The notes beneath the pieces were generated by a model. That model searched no databases. It worked only from the letters and a program-made list of their open reading frames with translations, and was not told the DNA's origin. The position numbers were made by a program, and so were the translations under genes. Below are positions 1 through 6,327 of a stretch of DNA of 7,345 nucleotides, in pieces; position 1 is the stretch's first letter; each line of letters starts with the position of its first letter. Location of the stretch: positions 1 through 7,345 of the forward strand of contig JASFEQ010000230.1 in NCBI GenBank assembly GCA_050124735.1, read 5' to 3'. The stretch comes from JASFEQ01 sp050124735 (GTDB lineage Bacteria; Desulfobacterota; DSM-4660; Desulfatiglandales; HGW-15).

Positions 1-600
1 ATTGACGGTCTCTGTGGCGTTGGCGAATGTCATCTGGCCAGAGGCGGAGAGGTAATCGCTGTCTGGTGTGGCCGTGCCACCCCCTGTGGCATAGTCTACC
101 TGTACGGTGCCAACGACGCCATGGGTGGGATCCACGTTGGCAAGTCCCAAGGTAAATGTCACTGTATTGTCTGTACCCTCTTCTGCGGGGGAAGGCGCCA
201 CGCTCTGAATAGAGACGTCATAAGTGTCAGCATCGTCCTGGATCGTCGCCGTCTCCGATCCATTGGTAATGGAGCCGGCTTGGGGACCTGCAAAATTGCT
301 CAACGTGAAGTCAAATGTTTCGTCATTTTCAACCAGAGCGTCAGGATTTATGGTCACATCCACCGTCTCGATGGCGTTGTTAAACGTCAGAGTTGCCGCG
401 GGTGAGACGGAGACATAGTCAAGGCCACCGGTAGCGTTGTTGTCAATGGTTTCGTAATCTACTGTGATGGGACCAAGGATGCCGTAAGCTGGGTCCACGT
501 TCGTGAGGGCCAGGGTGAACGTGACTGTGTTATCTGTCCCTTCGGTTGCGGGGAAGGGTGTCACGCTTTGAATCAAGAGGTCATAGGTGTCGTCGTCCTG
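1..600 (-). repeat. Tandem Calx-beta repeat visible at DNA level, period about 360-363 bp
   Basis: Two consecutive Calx-beta units in the large protein are similar in DNA as well as protein. The phrases TYDLLIQSV (from about residue 647) and TYDVSIQSV (from about 768) start equivalent units, followed in both by EGTDNTVTFTL and then NVDP. The offset is 360 bp on one side and 363 bp on the other side of a single-codon insertion. The second unit is cut by the window edge. This suggests fairly recent duplication, and probably more copies beyond position 1. Confidence 0.75.
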
Positions 601-2526
601 GATCGTGCCGACCCCCTGGTTATCACCAATTGTGGCATTGGCATTAGGGCTACTCAGATTGACGAAAAAGCCTTCCTGATTCTCCACAAGGTCGTCATCG
701 CTGAGAGGCACATCAATGGTGCCGCTTACATTGCCGGCGGTTATGGTGAGAACGCCGCTTGTTTGACTATAGTCGCCTGGCTGCAAGGCCGTATCATCGG
801 CCGTGTCGTATTGGACAGTGACATCACCAGAAGAGGCCGCGCTAAGGGATACCGTAAACTGGGCAACGCCGTCACCCTCATTAACCGAAATATCGTTGAT
901 GGTGAGGACTGCCTGAGTCGTTAGATTCACCGTCACCGTGGCAGGGGCAGCATCCCCATTCACATCGGAGATGGTAATAGTCGCGGAATAGTTGCCCGGG
1001 GTGAGCGCTGCTGTGTTGTAGGAGACCGTAAGGGTTGCAGAGGCACCGCTGGCCAATGTGCCCGCATTGGGCGTAACAGAAGCGATCCATCCGCCGGAGT
1101 CTTCGCTGATGGAGTAGTTTAAATGCGCAGGATTTATGGCTGCACCATTGTCATTGGTCAAGTCAAAGGTCTGATCAGAGGCATTGTTGCCCGCCACCAC
1201 CACGGGGGTCAATGTGGCCGGGTTCACTGAAATGATCGGCTTGCCTTGAACCGTAATGTAGTTGGCTTTGGTCTCGGCGTCCGGTAAACCACCCCCATCT
1301 GCCACAGTCAGTTCGACCGAATAGATCCCTGGCACATTGTAGACATAGGATGGATTTTGCAGAGTACTGTCTTCGGTGCCGTTGTTATCAAAATCCCAGC
1401 TCCAGCCAACAAGATCATTTTCAGGATCGGTCGACAGATCTGTAAAATTTACCGAATTTCCTTCTACAATGGTTAGCGGCAAGCCCGAAAAATCAGCGAC
1501 AGGAACTTCGTTGATGTCGTTCAGGGTTATAGTTATGGTGGCCGTGTCAGACACGTTAGGTAAGCCGTCGTCAGTGAGCTGCACGTCTAGGGTGAAGCTC
1601 GGGGTCGTCTCAAAGTCAAGCTGATTGGAATCCGCGACCGTAATCTCACCCGTACCTGCATTGAGATTAAAGGCAGTTTGGCCTGTACCGCCCATTACCG
1701 TATAAGTCAAAGTCTGAGAGGGCACATCCTCATCACTCGCCGCCACGGTCCCTACAACTGTGCCATTGACTGAGTTCTCATCCACGTTGAAGCTCTGGTC
1801 ATTGACGACCGGGGCATCATTGATATCATTTACCGTGATGGTAAACTGCTCTTGGAAAGTCCCCCCGTTACCATCATCTGTCTGCACCCGGATGTTGTAA
1901 CTATTCTTGGTCTCGTAATCAAAGACCGCATTGGTCTGAAGCTGGTTTCCCGCACCAGGAATGGAAAACGATGCGTTATCATCATCCCCGGGACCGGCAA
2001 CCAGACTGTAACTGTGTGTATCACTAGTATCCACGTCAATGGTTGAAAAGTTCCCTATAACCGTACCCGCAGCACTATTTTCATCGACATTTGTGCTATC
2101 CAGGCTGAGACCCGTCGGTTCATCATTTACGCCGGTCACTTCTATGGTAACCGTCGCGGTGTCAGTTGATGGATCCCCATCTTGAGCCATATAATCGAAA
2201 GTATCATTAGTCGTTTCGCCTTGCGCCAGGGATTGCAATGAGGCTGATCCTGTCGGATCGTAGGTATAAGTACCATCGGCATTGACCGTTACGCTTGCGG
2301 CCTCTGCGCTGAGAGGATCATTGGATATAACCTGCAATAACCCATTTCCACTGTCATTGATGAGCACGCCATTCAGGAAGAACGTCACATTCAATACGCT
2401 GTCCGCATCCGTGATTCCCGTGTCATCCACAGCGTTCATCACGGCAAAGGCAGGCTGGGCCGACAGGCAGATTATGGCCACAGCCGCTACGAATATGGCT
2501 AATATCCTGAATTTTTCGATTTTCAT
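1..2526 (-). CDS. Large secreted multidomain repeat protein (VCBS/cadherin, PKD, Ig-like, Calx-beta), C-terminus outside window
   Basis: The frame is open from ATG at 2526 to the window edge (842 codons, no stop), so the protein is C-terminally truncated by the window. Residues 1-28 form a type I signal peptide ending AFA. Residues 29-135 look like a VCBS/cadherin-type domain (NDSGNG, ADGTYTYDP, ending VTIEVTGVND). About 136-238 and 239-340 are cadherin-like repeats (VDEN...GTV; DYET and LDFETT; ending NDINDAP and NDINEVP). About 341-427 is a PKD domain (WSWDFDNNG). About 428-535 is an Ig/BACON-like domain. Calx-beta repeats begin near 540, 645 and 765 (VNEGDG; DDDLVENQEGF; ALVENDETF). The many acidic DxD/DEN motifs imply Ca2+ binding. 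Such proteins act as extracellular adhesins or matrix proteins. It is the last visible gene of the minor-pilin series, 132 bp after the small secreted gene. AAGG abuts the start, and a GAGGAGAGGG tract lies about 17 nt upstream. Domain classes are solid; the specific function is unknown. Confidence 0.9.
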   Translation of the reverse strand, partial: MKIEKFRILAIFVAAVAIICLSAQPAFAVMNAVDDTGITDADSVLNVTFFLNGVLINDSGNGLLQVISNDPLSAEAASVTVNADGTYTYDPTGSASLQSLAQGETTNDTFDYMAQDGDPSTDTATVTIEVTGVNDEPTGLSLDSTNVDENSAAGTVIGNFSTIDVDTSDTHSYSLVAGPGDDDNASFSIPGAGNQLQTNAVFDYETKNSYNIRVQTDDGNGGTFQEQFTITVNDINDAPVVNDQSFNVDENSVNGTVVGTVAASDEDVPSQTLTYTVMGGTGQTAFNLNAGTGEITVADSNQLDFETTPSFTLDVQLTDDGLPNVSDTATITITLNDINEVPVADFSGLPLTIVEGNSVNFTDLSTDPENDLVGWSWDFDNNGTEDSTLQNPSYVYNVPGIYSVELTVADGGGLPDAETKANYITVQGKPIISVNPATLTPVVVAGNNASDQTFDLTNDNGAAINPAHLNYSISEDSGGWIASVTPNAGTLASGASATLTVSYNTAALTPGNYSATITISDVNGDAAPATVTVNLTTQAVLTINDISVNEGDGVAQFTVSLSAASSGDVTVQYDTADDTALQPGDYSQTSGVLTITAGNVSGTIDVPLSDDDLVENQEGFFVNLSSPNANATIGDNQGVGTIQDDDTYDLLIQSVTPFPATEGTDNTVTFTLALTNVDPAYGILGPITVDYETIDNNATGGLDYVSVSPAATLTFNNAIETVDVTINPDALVENDETFDFTLSNFAGPQAGSITNGSETATIQDDADTYDVSIQSVAPSPAEEGTDNTVTFTLGLANVDPTHGVVGTVQVDYATGGGTATPDSDYLSASGQMTFANATETVN

Positions 2527-2658
2527 CCTTGGGAAACCTGATTCCCTCTCCTCTTTGTGATGCCTGTTATGAGGTCCCATGGTCTCTTCTCCCCTTCTCT
2601 TCAACCACTTTCACCTCGAGGGGTCCTATGGCAGGACAGTATATTATTCACGCAATAA
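2527..2658 (-). other. Intergenic leader before the large repeat protein gene
   Basis: This 132-bp gap has no coding potential. Reading on the minus strand it holds a short AT hairpin, ATTATT-GCGTG-AATAAT (2659-2643), overlapping the upstream stop codon. Next come a TATACT hexamer (2643-2638) that could be a -10 box but lacks a recognisable -35, a small hairpin GTCCT-GCCAT-AGGAC, and the purine-rich tract GAGGAGAGGG. A separate promoter for the large gene is possible but weakly supported. Confidence 0.35.
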
Positions 2659-2988
2659 TTACTCCTCGATAAGGATCTGATAGATTCTGTGTCCTTGAAC
2701 ATTTATCATGATCTTCTGGCCAACCCGAATATTCCCTAAAACCATATCCTCCCTCTGCCATATGCCAGGATGGGATAGATAGAGCCTCTCGATTCTCACG
2801 TCTCCAGGCATAAGGGTATATTTCTCGTTGTTCACCTCGATATGCCGGTATTTTTCCACCCAGGGGCCTTTAGTCACCGTACCGCTTACCCAGACGGTCA
2901 TGGCAAAAGCGACGCCTGAGAAGGCCAGCAAGAGCAGCCCTATCAGCGTTATGACAAGCAGTCTTTTTCTCTCAATAGTCACTTTCAT
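2659..2988 (-). CDS. Small secreted or membrane-anchored protein, possibly PilY2-like
   Basis: A 109-residue protein. Residues 1-29 are a signal peptide or membrane anchor: basic MKVTIERKR, a leucine-rich core, then an AFA cleavage site. The remaining 80 residues are predicted beta-rich (VSGTVTKG, HIEVNNEKYTLMPGDV, NIRVGQKIMINVQG), have no cysteine, and resemble the small single-domain proteins found beside minor pilin genes, such as PilY2. I infer the likeness from size, position and the 'v.v.g..Y.l' pattern, not from a match. The start is well supported: AAGGGAG (2996-2990) ends one base before the ATG. Before the mobile element inserted, this gene would have begun about 13 bases after the pilX stop, so it probably belongs to the pilus operon. 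Confidence 0.8.
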   Translation of the reverse strand: MKVTIERKRLLVITLIGLLLLAFSGVAFAMTVWVSGTVTKGPWVEKYRHIEVNNEKYTLMPGDVRIERLYLSHPGIWQREDMVLGNIRVGQKIMINVQGHRIYQILIEE

Positions 2989-2989
2989 G

Positions 2990-2996
2990 CTCCCTT
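2990..2996 (-). promoter_or_regulatory. Strong ribosome binding site of the small secreted gene
   Basis: AAGGGAG sits just upstream of the ATG at 2988. Its first base lies in the 5-bp target duplication of the adjacent mobile element, so the insertion left the site intact and translation of this gene should survive. Confidence 0.7.
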
Positions 2997-3149
2997 ATCT
3001 GAGACCTTTGAAAAACGCCCTCTTTTGCCCAATCTCTACGTCAGACTCAGATTTTAATCCTCGAAATACTTGTCGTGTATTCCTGTGGTTAAAATCTTCG
3101 CCTTCCTTGAGCTTGAACAAAATTGAACATTTTTCAAAGGTCTCTATCT
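2996..3149. mobile_element. 144-bp MITE-like element with 15-bp TIRs and 5-bp TATCT target duplication
   Basis: The element proper is 3001-3144. Its ends are perfect 15-bp inverted repeats, GAGACCTTTGAAAAA at 3001-3015 and its reverse complement at 3130-3144. TATCT directly flanks both sides (2996-3000 and 3145-3149), the signature of a transposition target duplication. It is too short to encode a transposase and has no ORF of note. Inside is a second symmetry: GATTTTAA (3050-3057) with TTAAAATC (3089-3096), enclosing AATAC/GTATT around a 7-base loop, so most of the element can fold. It lies between pilX and the small secreted gene. The right TSD copy covers the first two plus-strand bases of the pilX stop codon (3148-3150). 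A 25-bp end identical to its right end recurs at 6626-6650. The insertion sequence family that mobilises it cannot be named from this window. Confidence 0.88.
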
Positions 3150-3609
3150 ATTTGGCCTTTGGGCCTACTTTATAGTACCTGGAGGCGACCCGAACGTTGC
3201 CTCCTTTAACGTCCACGAGATAGTCGTACCGGCTAAAATGGATAATGGAATAACCGGCCGGAGGATTAAAAAAACCCAGATAGTCGACGCTGAATTCGTA
3301 AGGATCTCCCAGCACCTCATGTGCAGGTCCCGGCAGGCCCATGTCCATATGGGTAGCCAGCGTCATGGGAATTTCGATATCAGGTACCGGATAATTGCCC
3401 CTTCCAAGTTCAGCCGCTTCCCTGTGCAAGCCCCCTTCGGAGACATAGAAATCCTGTTTGTATGGGACCACGTTTGCGGCGATCCTGATGTCTGTGGAGG
3501 ACGTCCGGGAGACGGCAATGCCTATAAGTGTGAGCACCACAAGCATCATCAAGGCGATGACCGTTATGCTCCCATTCTCATGTCGCTCTCGTATAACAGT
3601 CTGGGTCAT
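3148..3609 (-). CDS. pilX: Type IV pilus minor pilin PilX-like
   Basis: A 153-residue PilX_N-type protein. The leader is 13 residues ending HENG, followed by mature S-I-T-V-I and a long hydrophobic helix (ITVIALMMLVVLTLIGIAV). The usual Glu at mature position 5 is replaced by Ile, as is common in PilX/GspK-type tip pseudopilins. Downstream comes the TSSTDIRIAAN-type conserved segment, then a globular part with aromatic and hydrophobic strands ending YYKVGPKAK. The ATG at 3609 is chosen because GGAG (3620-3617) sits 7 nt upstream; an in-frame TTG at 3681 would put a non-leader peptide in front. PilX works with PilV, PilW and FimT in a priming complex that starts pilus assembly in the inner membrane. 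The stop codon abuts the mobile element, and the protein appears unaltered by the insertion. Confidence 0.85.
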   Translation of the reverse strand: MTQTVIRERHENGSITVIALMMLVVLTLIGIAVSRTSSTDIRIAANVVPYKQDFYVSEGGLHREAAELGRGNYPVPDIEIPMTLATHMDMGLPGPAHEVLGDPYEFSVDYLGFFNPPAGYSIIHFSRYDYLVDVKGGNVRVASRYYKVGPKAK

Positions 3610-3686
3610 GATGTTTCTCCGGATACTTACCTCAATTCGTGTTACCAGCCCTAAAAACGTATAACCAATAACCATTAACAAATAAT

Positions 3687-3714
3687 CCCTGATCGAGTTT
3701 GGACTCGATTAGGG
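3687..3714 (-). terminator. Hairpin between pilV and pilX, possible attenuator or processing site
   Basis: On the minus strand CCCTAATCGAGT pairs with ACTCGATCAGGG around the 4-base loop CCAA, 11 of 12 pairs with one A-C mismatch. It begins 2 nt after the pilV TAA and is followed by ATTATTTGTT, only moderately T-rich. It could terminate part of the transcription and lower pilX expression, or stabilise the 3' end of the upstream message. It is not a textbook terminator. Confidence 0.45.
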
Positions 3715-3715
3715 T

Positions 3716-4204
3716 TTACTGTGGGATAAGGCAAGAACTCAGGGATATGGTGTGAGTATTCTCTCCCCAGGTGACCACTACCGTGACGGTCTTCATCTGC
3801 GGATCCGTAGAGTCGGCAATATTCCATATCCTGCGGTATTCTCCACCTGCGACCACCTGCCCCGCCGCATTGACGGTTTCCTGGAAATCCACAGTGGTTA
3901 TGGAGTCCAGATTGCCGTTGTTTGCTGCTGTGGTGTCAACAAGGTCACCATGGTCGTAATTCTTGCCCATGAGATCTTCCATTTTGTCCTCGGCGAGACA
4001 GAGACCTGTCGTCGTATTGTCGCTAAAGTAATTCCCCCTTATGGCCGAAACTTGCATAGAGGCCACGCCCAAAAGGCCTATGGTCAAGATGGAAACCGCG
4101 ATTAAGACCTCAATCAGGGTAAAGCCTGACTGCACGAGAGGCCTTTTTCTTGCTCGTCTTGTGGGGGGATGCTTTACTGCAAATATGGCTGCTCTCTTTC
4201 TCAT
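3716..4204 (-). CDS. pilV: Type IV pilus minor pilin PilV-like
   Basis: A 162-residue prepilin. The prepilin peptidase site is SG|FTLIE with the cut after Gly27 and Glu at mature position 5 (E32), followed by the hydrophobic N-helix EVLIAVSILTIGLLGVASMQ, the GLLG(V/L)A.MQ pattern typical of PilV. The globular domain has two cysteines (C69, C158) that could form the C-terminal disulfide common in minor pilins, and strands TVVVTWGENTHTISLSS. The leader is unusually long (27 residues) and very basic. I keep the ATG at 4204 because it overlaps the pilW stop as ATGA, a translational coupling arrangement. An internal GTG would give a 4-residue leader but has no ribosome site. PilV bridges minor pilins in the priming subcomplex. 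Confidence 0.88.
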   Translation of the reverse strand: MRKRAAIFAVKHPPTRRARKRPLVQSGFTLIEVLIAVSILTIGLLGVASMQVSAIRGNYFSDNTTTGLCLAEDKMEDLMGKNYDHGDLVDTTAANNGNLDSITTVDFQETVNAAGQVVAGGEYRRIWNIADSTDPQMKTVTVVVTWGENTHTISLSSCLIPQ

Positions 4205-5130
4205 AGCCCTATATTTCTCGTTTTTATCAATGCCTTTAAGAGCCTACGCCTGTAACCGTCACCAGGGGTCACATTCATGCCACCGATATTGTATGTGTTA
4301 GGATCCGTGTATCCCCTGATGATATTGCGCGTTCTTCCCAGCAGATAAATCTCTACGGCCCTCACGTCCCTCTCATTGAAGCCTGAATCCACTTCGCTCC
4401 CGTCATCGAGCAGGTATCGGAATTGAAGATTGTCGATATCCTCTGCCATGACCTGTGCTTCTTCATTGTTCCCCAGATTTCGCCTCATGAGGGTGGGATG
4501 CTCAGGGTCGGCGTCACTCACATAGTAGATAATGACATCTGCCCTAAATATCCAATCGTCTTCAGTATAGCTCTCCACAAGTGACTTGGAGAGATTGATC
4601 ATCCCGGTACTGTTCATTACCTGGAAGAATTCGGCCCTGGACAGATCGTTCTTTACCAGGAGGGCGTACTTATCTTGTGTGAGATTGCCCGCATCACGCA
4701 GTGTGCTGCTTGCCGTGGTCATACTGGCTGCTTCACCAAGGGCAATTTGCCTGCCGTTTTCCATACTCGCTTTGACGATCACAATGAGATCCGTGTTGTC
4801 CTTAATGTCATCCCCCACAGCACTGATGTTATCGCGGGCATAGATGATTGGACGCATAGACTCATCAACACCCATGTCATCCCAATTCATGGTAATGATG
4901 GAAGTCTCAAAATTGGTGTAGTACCCGGCCATCTGTATGTCCCGGGAGATCAGTTGCATGGCCCCCCTCACGTTCTGCTGGGTCATGGCGACCTGGGTCT
5001 GCACCACATAAGAGTCTTGCTGGGATTTGAACGCAGAGAAAATGGCGGCCAATACCACGGTGGCAATGGCCATGGCAACCAGGAGTTCTACGAGTGTAAA
5101 CCCTTGATTTTTAGCCTTTTTCCGTTTCAT
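4201..5130 (-). CDS. pilW: Type IV pilus minor pilin PilW-like
   Basis: A 309-residue protein from ATG at 5130. The class III signal is KAKNQG|FTLVELLVAM with the cut after Gly10 and Glu at mature +5, then the N-helix AIATVVLAAIFSAF. The segment QQNVRGAMQLISRDIQMAGYY is the characteristic PilW signature after the helix. The rest is a large beta-rich domain, as expected for PilW, which is the biggest of these minor pilins. An in-frame ATG at 5169 lies inside fimT and would give a 23-residue leader; the start at 5130 is 8 nt after the fimT stop with AGAGGA just upstream. The stop overlaps the pilV start by 4 bases. It acts in the inner-membrane/tip priming complex with PilV, PilX and FimT. Confidence 0.9.
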   Translation of the reverse strand: MKRKKAKNQGFTLVELLVAMAIATVVLAAIFSAFKSQQDSYVVQTQVAMTQQNVRGAMQLISRDIQMAGYYTNFETSIITMNWDDMGVDESMRPIIYARDNISAVGDDIKDNTDLIVIVKASMENGRQIALGEAASMTTASSTLRDAGNLTQDKYALLVKNDLSRAEFFQVMNSTGMINLSKSLVESYTEDDWIFRADVIIYYVSDADPEHPTLMRRNLGNNEEAQVMAEDIDNLQFRYLLDDGSEVDSGFNERDVRAVEIYLLGRTRNIIRGYTDPNTYNIGGMNVTPGDGYRRRLLKALIKTRNIGL

Positions 5131-5138
5131 TCCTCTTT

Positions 5139-5729
5139 CTACTCCCAGGAAGCTGAAGATGGATCCCATCTTCTAAGCAAGATGCTGCCAGTTGCCATGA
5201 CAGCCACAACATATGAGGTGTTCTTATTGTTTCGCAAGTAGACCTCTCCTGCGGAATTAAACTGTCTGTTGATCATGCCGCGTGAATTAAAGACAACTGT
5301 ATCATCACCGTCGTTGCCACCGTTGTTATCGTCAAGAGTGATGTTGTTATCAAACCCTCTCCCTGCATCCAGGGGATTAGAACCCGTTGCACGTCCATAT
5401 CCAATGTTTCCATTCTTGTCGTAACTGAGGAAGTCCATTGTTCTTCGGACCACATTGTCCCCAGTCGCGTAGTAGTCTTTGTCTGCACCTCCACTGATAA
5501 CCTGGTATGTTCCAGCCCCAGCGTTGAAAACGACGGCACAGTCAGCATTCTCTTTGACAGCCTCCAACTTCGCCCACTGCAGGTTCGAATACAGATCTGT
5601 GGCTGCACTTCTCAGTTTGTAATTGGGATACCAACGTGAGAAGGCAGGGATTGCGATTGAGGCCAAAATTACAAGTATGATAATGGTCACCAGGAGCTCA
5701 ATGAGGGTAAAACCTTCTTTCCTCAACAT
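5139..5729 (-). CDS. fimT: Type IV pilus minor pilin FimT/GspH-like
   Basis: A 196-residue prepilin. The leader MLRKEG is cut before FTLIELLVTI, with Glu at mature +5 and a long hydrophobic helix ending IAIPAF. Next comes LRSAATDLYSNLQWAKLEAVKENADCAVVF, which is the GspH/FimT domain pattern of an amphipathic helix leading into the first strand, and a C-terminal strand pair around SAGEVYLRNN and VAVMATGSILLRRWD. Starts upstream of the ATG at 5729 are excluded: the in-frame TTG at 5777 lies within the -24 promoter element. FimT proteins in some species bind DNA during natural transformation; whether this one does cannot be read here. It is first in the pilin operon, and its stop lies 8 nt before pilW. 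Confidence 0.88.
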   Translation of the reverse strand: MLRKEGFTLIELLVTIIILVILASIAIPAFSRWYPNYKLRSAATDLYSNLQWAKLEAVKENADCAVVFNAGAGTYQVISGGADKDYYATGDNVVRRTMDFLSYDKNGNIGYGRATGSNPLDAGRGFDNNITLDDNNGGNDGDDTVVFNSRGMINRQFNSAGEVYLRNNKNTSYVVAVMATGSILLRRWDPSSASWE

Positions 5730-5760
5730 CTTCCACCCATGGATCGTTTTTCCTTTGATC

Positions 5761-5777
5761 TGCAAAAGGGGTGCCAA
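5761..5777 (-). promoter_or_regulatory. Sigma-54 (RpoN) -24/-12 promoter of the minor-pilin operon
   Basis: Minus-strand TTGGCACCCCTTTTGCA matches the sigma-54 consensus TGGCAC-N5-TTGCA fully, with the required 10 bases between the GG and GC dinucleotides. The predicted transcription start is near 5750, leaving a 5' leader of about 20 nt before the fimT ATG at 5729. RpoN with the PilS/PilR two-component pair controls pilus genes in several proteobacteria; an enhancer-binding activator is therefore expected. Confidence 0.75.
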
Positions 5778-6107
5778 TAGGCCGAATGTTGGCAGAAGGA
5801 ATCATCATATTCGTGGTTTGAGGGAGTTGGCTGAGATAGATATCTTTCCAAGCCATTGAATTTTCATTCGTTTTTTTCTGAGTCCCAACTCCTGCGCCGC
5901 GTTGGAGGAAAACCCACGAAAGAGCGCTCAAGAGGTTTCTTGACACGCTACGCCTACTGGCTATCCATATCTTTACAGAAAGGGGAGGCTATAAAAGGTT
6001 GATTGTTCGTAACTAGCAAGAATTTATGGGGATTCTGGCCACCACCAAAATTGTCAAATCATTTATCAACTGTTAAATAACTTTACACCCGGGTTGTCGT
6101 AGTTAAG
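5778..6107. other. Upstream control region of the pilin operon, no gene seen
   Basis: About 330 bp without a credible ORF. It contains an inverted repeat at 5928-5943, a GC-rich hairpin with stem CCAAC/GTTGG (5885-5889, 5901-5905), a run of seven T at 5871-5877, a palindromic GAGCGCTC next to the inverted repeat, and a near-palindrome ACACCCGGGTTGT (6085-6097). The spacing suits an enhancer-binding protein site for the sigma-54 promoter. Confidence 0.4.
5928..5943. promoter_or_regulatory. Perfect 6-bp inverted repeat, candidate enhancer (activator) site
   Basis: TCAAGA-GGTT-TCTTGA is a dyad centred about 185 bp upstream of the predicted sigma-54 start, within the usual 80-200 bp range for enhancer-binding proteins. 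Its role is inferred from position only. Confidence 0.3.
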
Positions 6108-6239
6108 TTATCGGAATTCCAGAAAAATGTCAATGCCTTCCCTGCCCACCTTTTTTCGCGTCCTATACAGTCCCAGCGGGCCCGCCAAGGCACTTGGTGC
6201 CCCCGAGGTCACCACCTCTTTTTTAATGGTTCTTTTCAT
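6108..6239 (-). pseudogene. Short ORF with possible RidA-type N-terminal remnant
   Basis: ATG at 6239 opens a 43-residue frame ending at TAA (6110-6108). The first half, KKEVVTSGAPSALAGP, resembles the start of RidA/YjgF imine deaminases, which begin with a '(V/I)xTxxAPxAxGPYSQA' pattern. Here one extra residue lies between AP and GP, and the YSQA and downstream strands are missing, so if it is RidA it is decayed and truncated. The opposite strand of the same bases also reads as a 78-residue frame with a short hydrophobic stretch, so neither reading is secure. No other part of a RidA gene is visible nearby. Confidence 0.22.
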
Positions 6240-6288
6240 CCTTGGAATTTGGCTCACACCCCAAGATCTTGTCCAGAGGAGGTACGAG

Positions 6289-6327
6289 AATGTCGAAGAA
6301 CCGGTTTCTGAGAGGCTGGTGGAAAAT
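6289..6327 (-). repeat. 37-bp dispersed repeat, copy A
   Basis: The first 37 bases match the reverse complement of 6648-6684 at 32 of 37 positions without gaps, for example AATGTCGAA at the start and AGGCTG near the end. Copy A runs into the palindromic element that starts at 6315. No function is assigned. Confidence 0.65.

Noticed and set aside
2465..2470. Cysteine in the signal peptide of the large protein as a lipobox
   Set aside because: The residues before Cys20 (AII) do not fit a lipobox, and an AFA signal peptidase I site lies 8 residues further on.
4675..5241. 188-residue plus-strand frame opposite pilW/fimT, and similar long frames opposite pilX, pilV and the large gene
   Set aside because: These are antisense shadows: the minus-strand proteins have clear family motifs and coupled starts, while the plus-strand frames have no ribosome sites or recognisable domains.
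5940..5968. Plus-strand TTGACA with a TATCCA about 16 bp downstream as a sigma-70 promoter
   Set aside because: The -10 match is poor and no plus-strand gene follows.
5820..6000. Possible c-di-GMP-type riboswitch in the structured region upstream of fimT
   Set aside because: The conserved GEMM core and tetraloop receptor features are absent, and the region lies upstream of the predicted transcription start, so it would not be in the mRNA.
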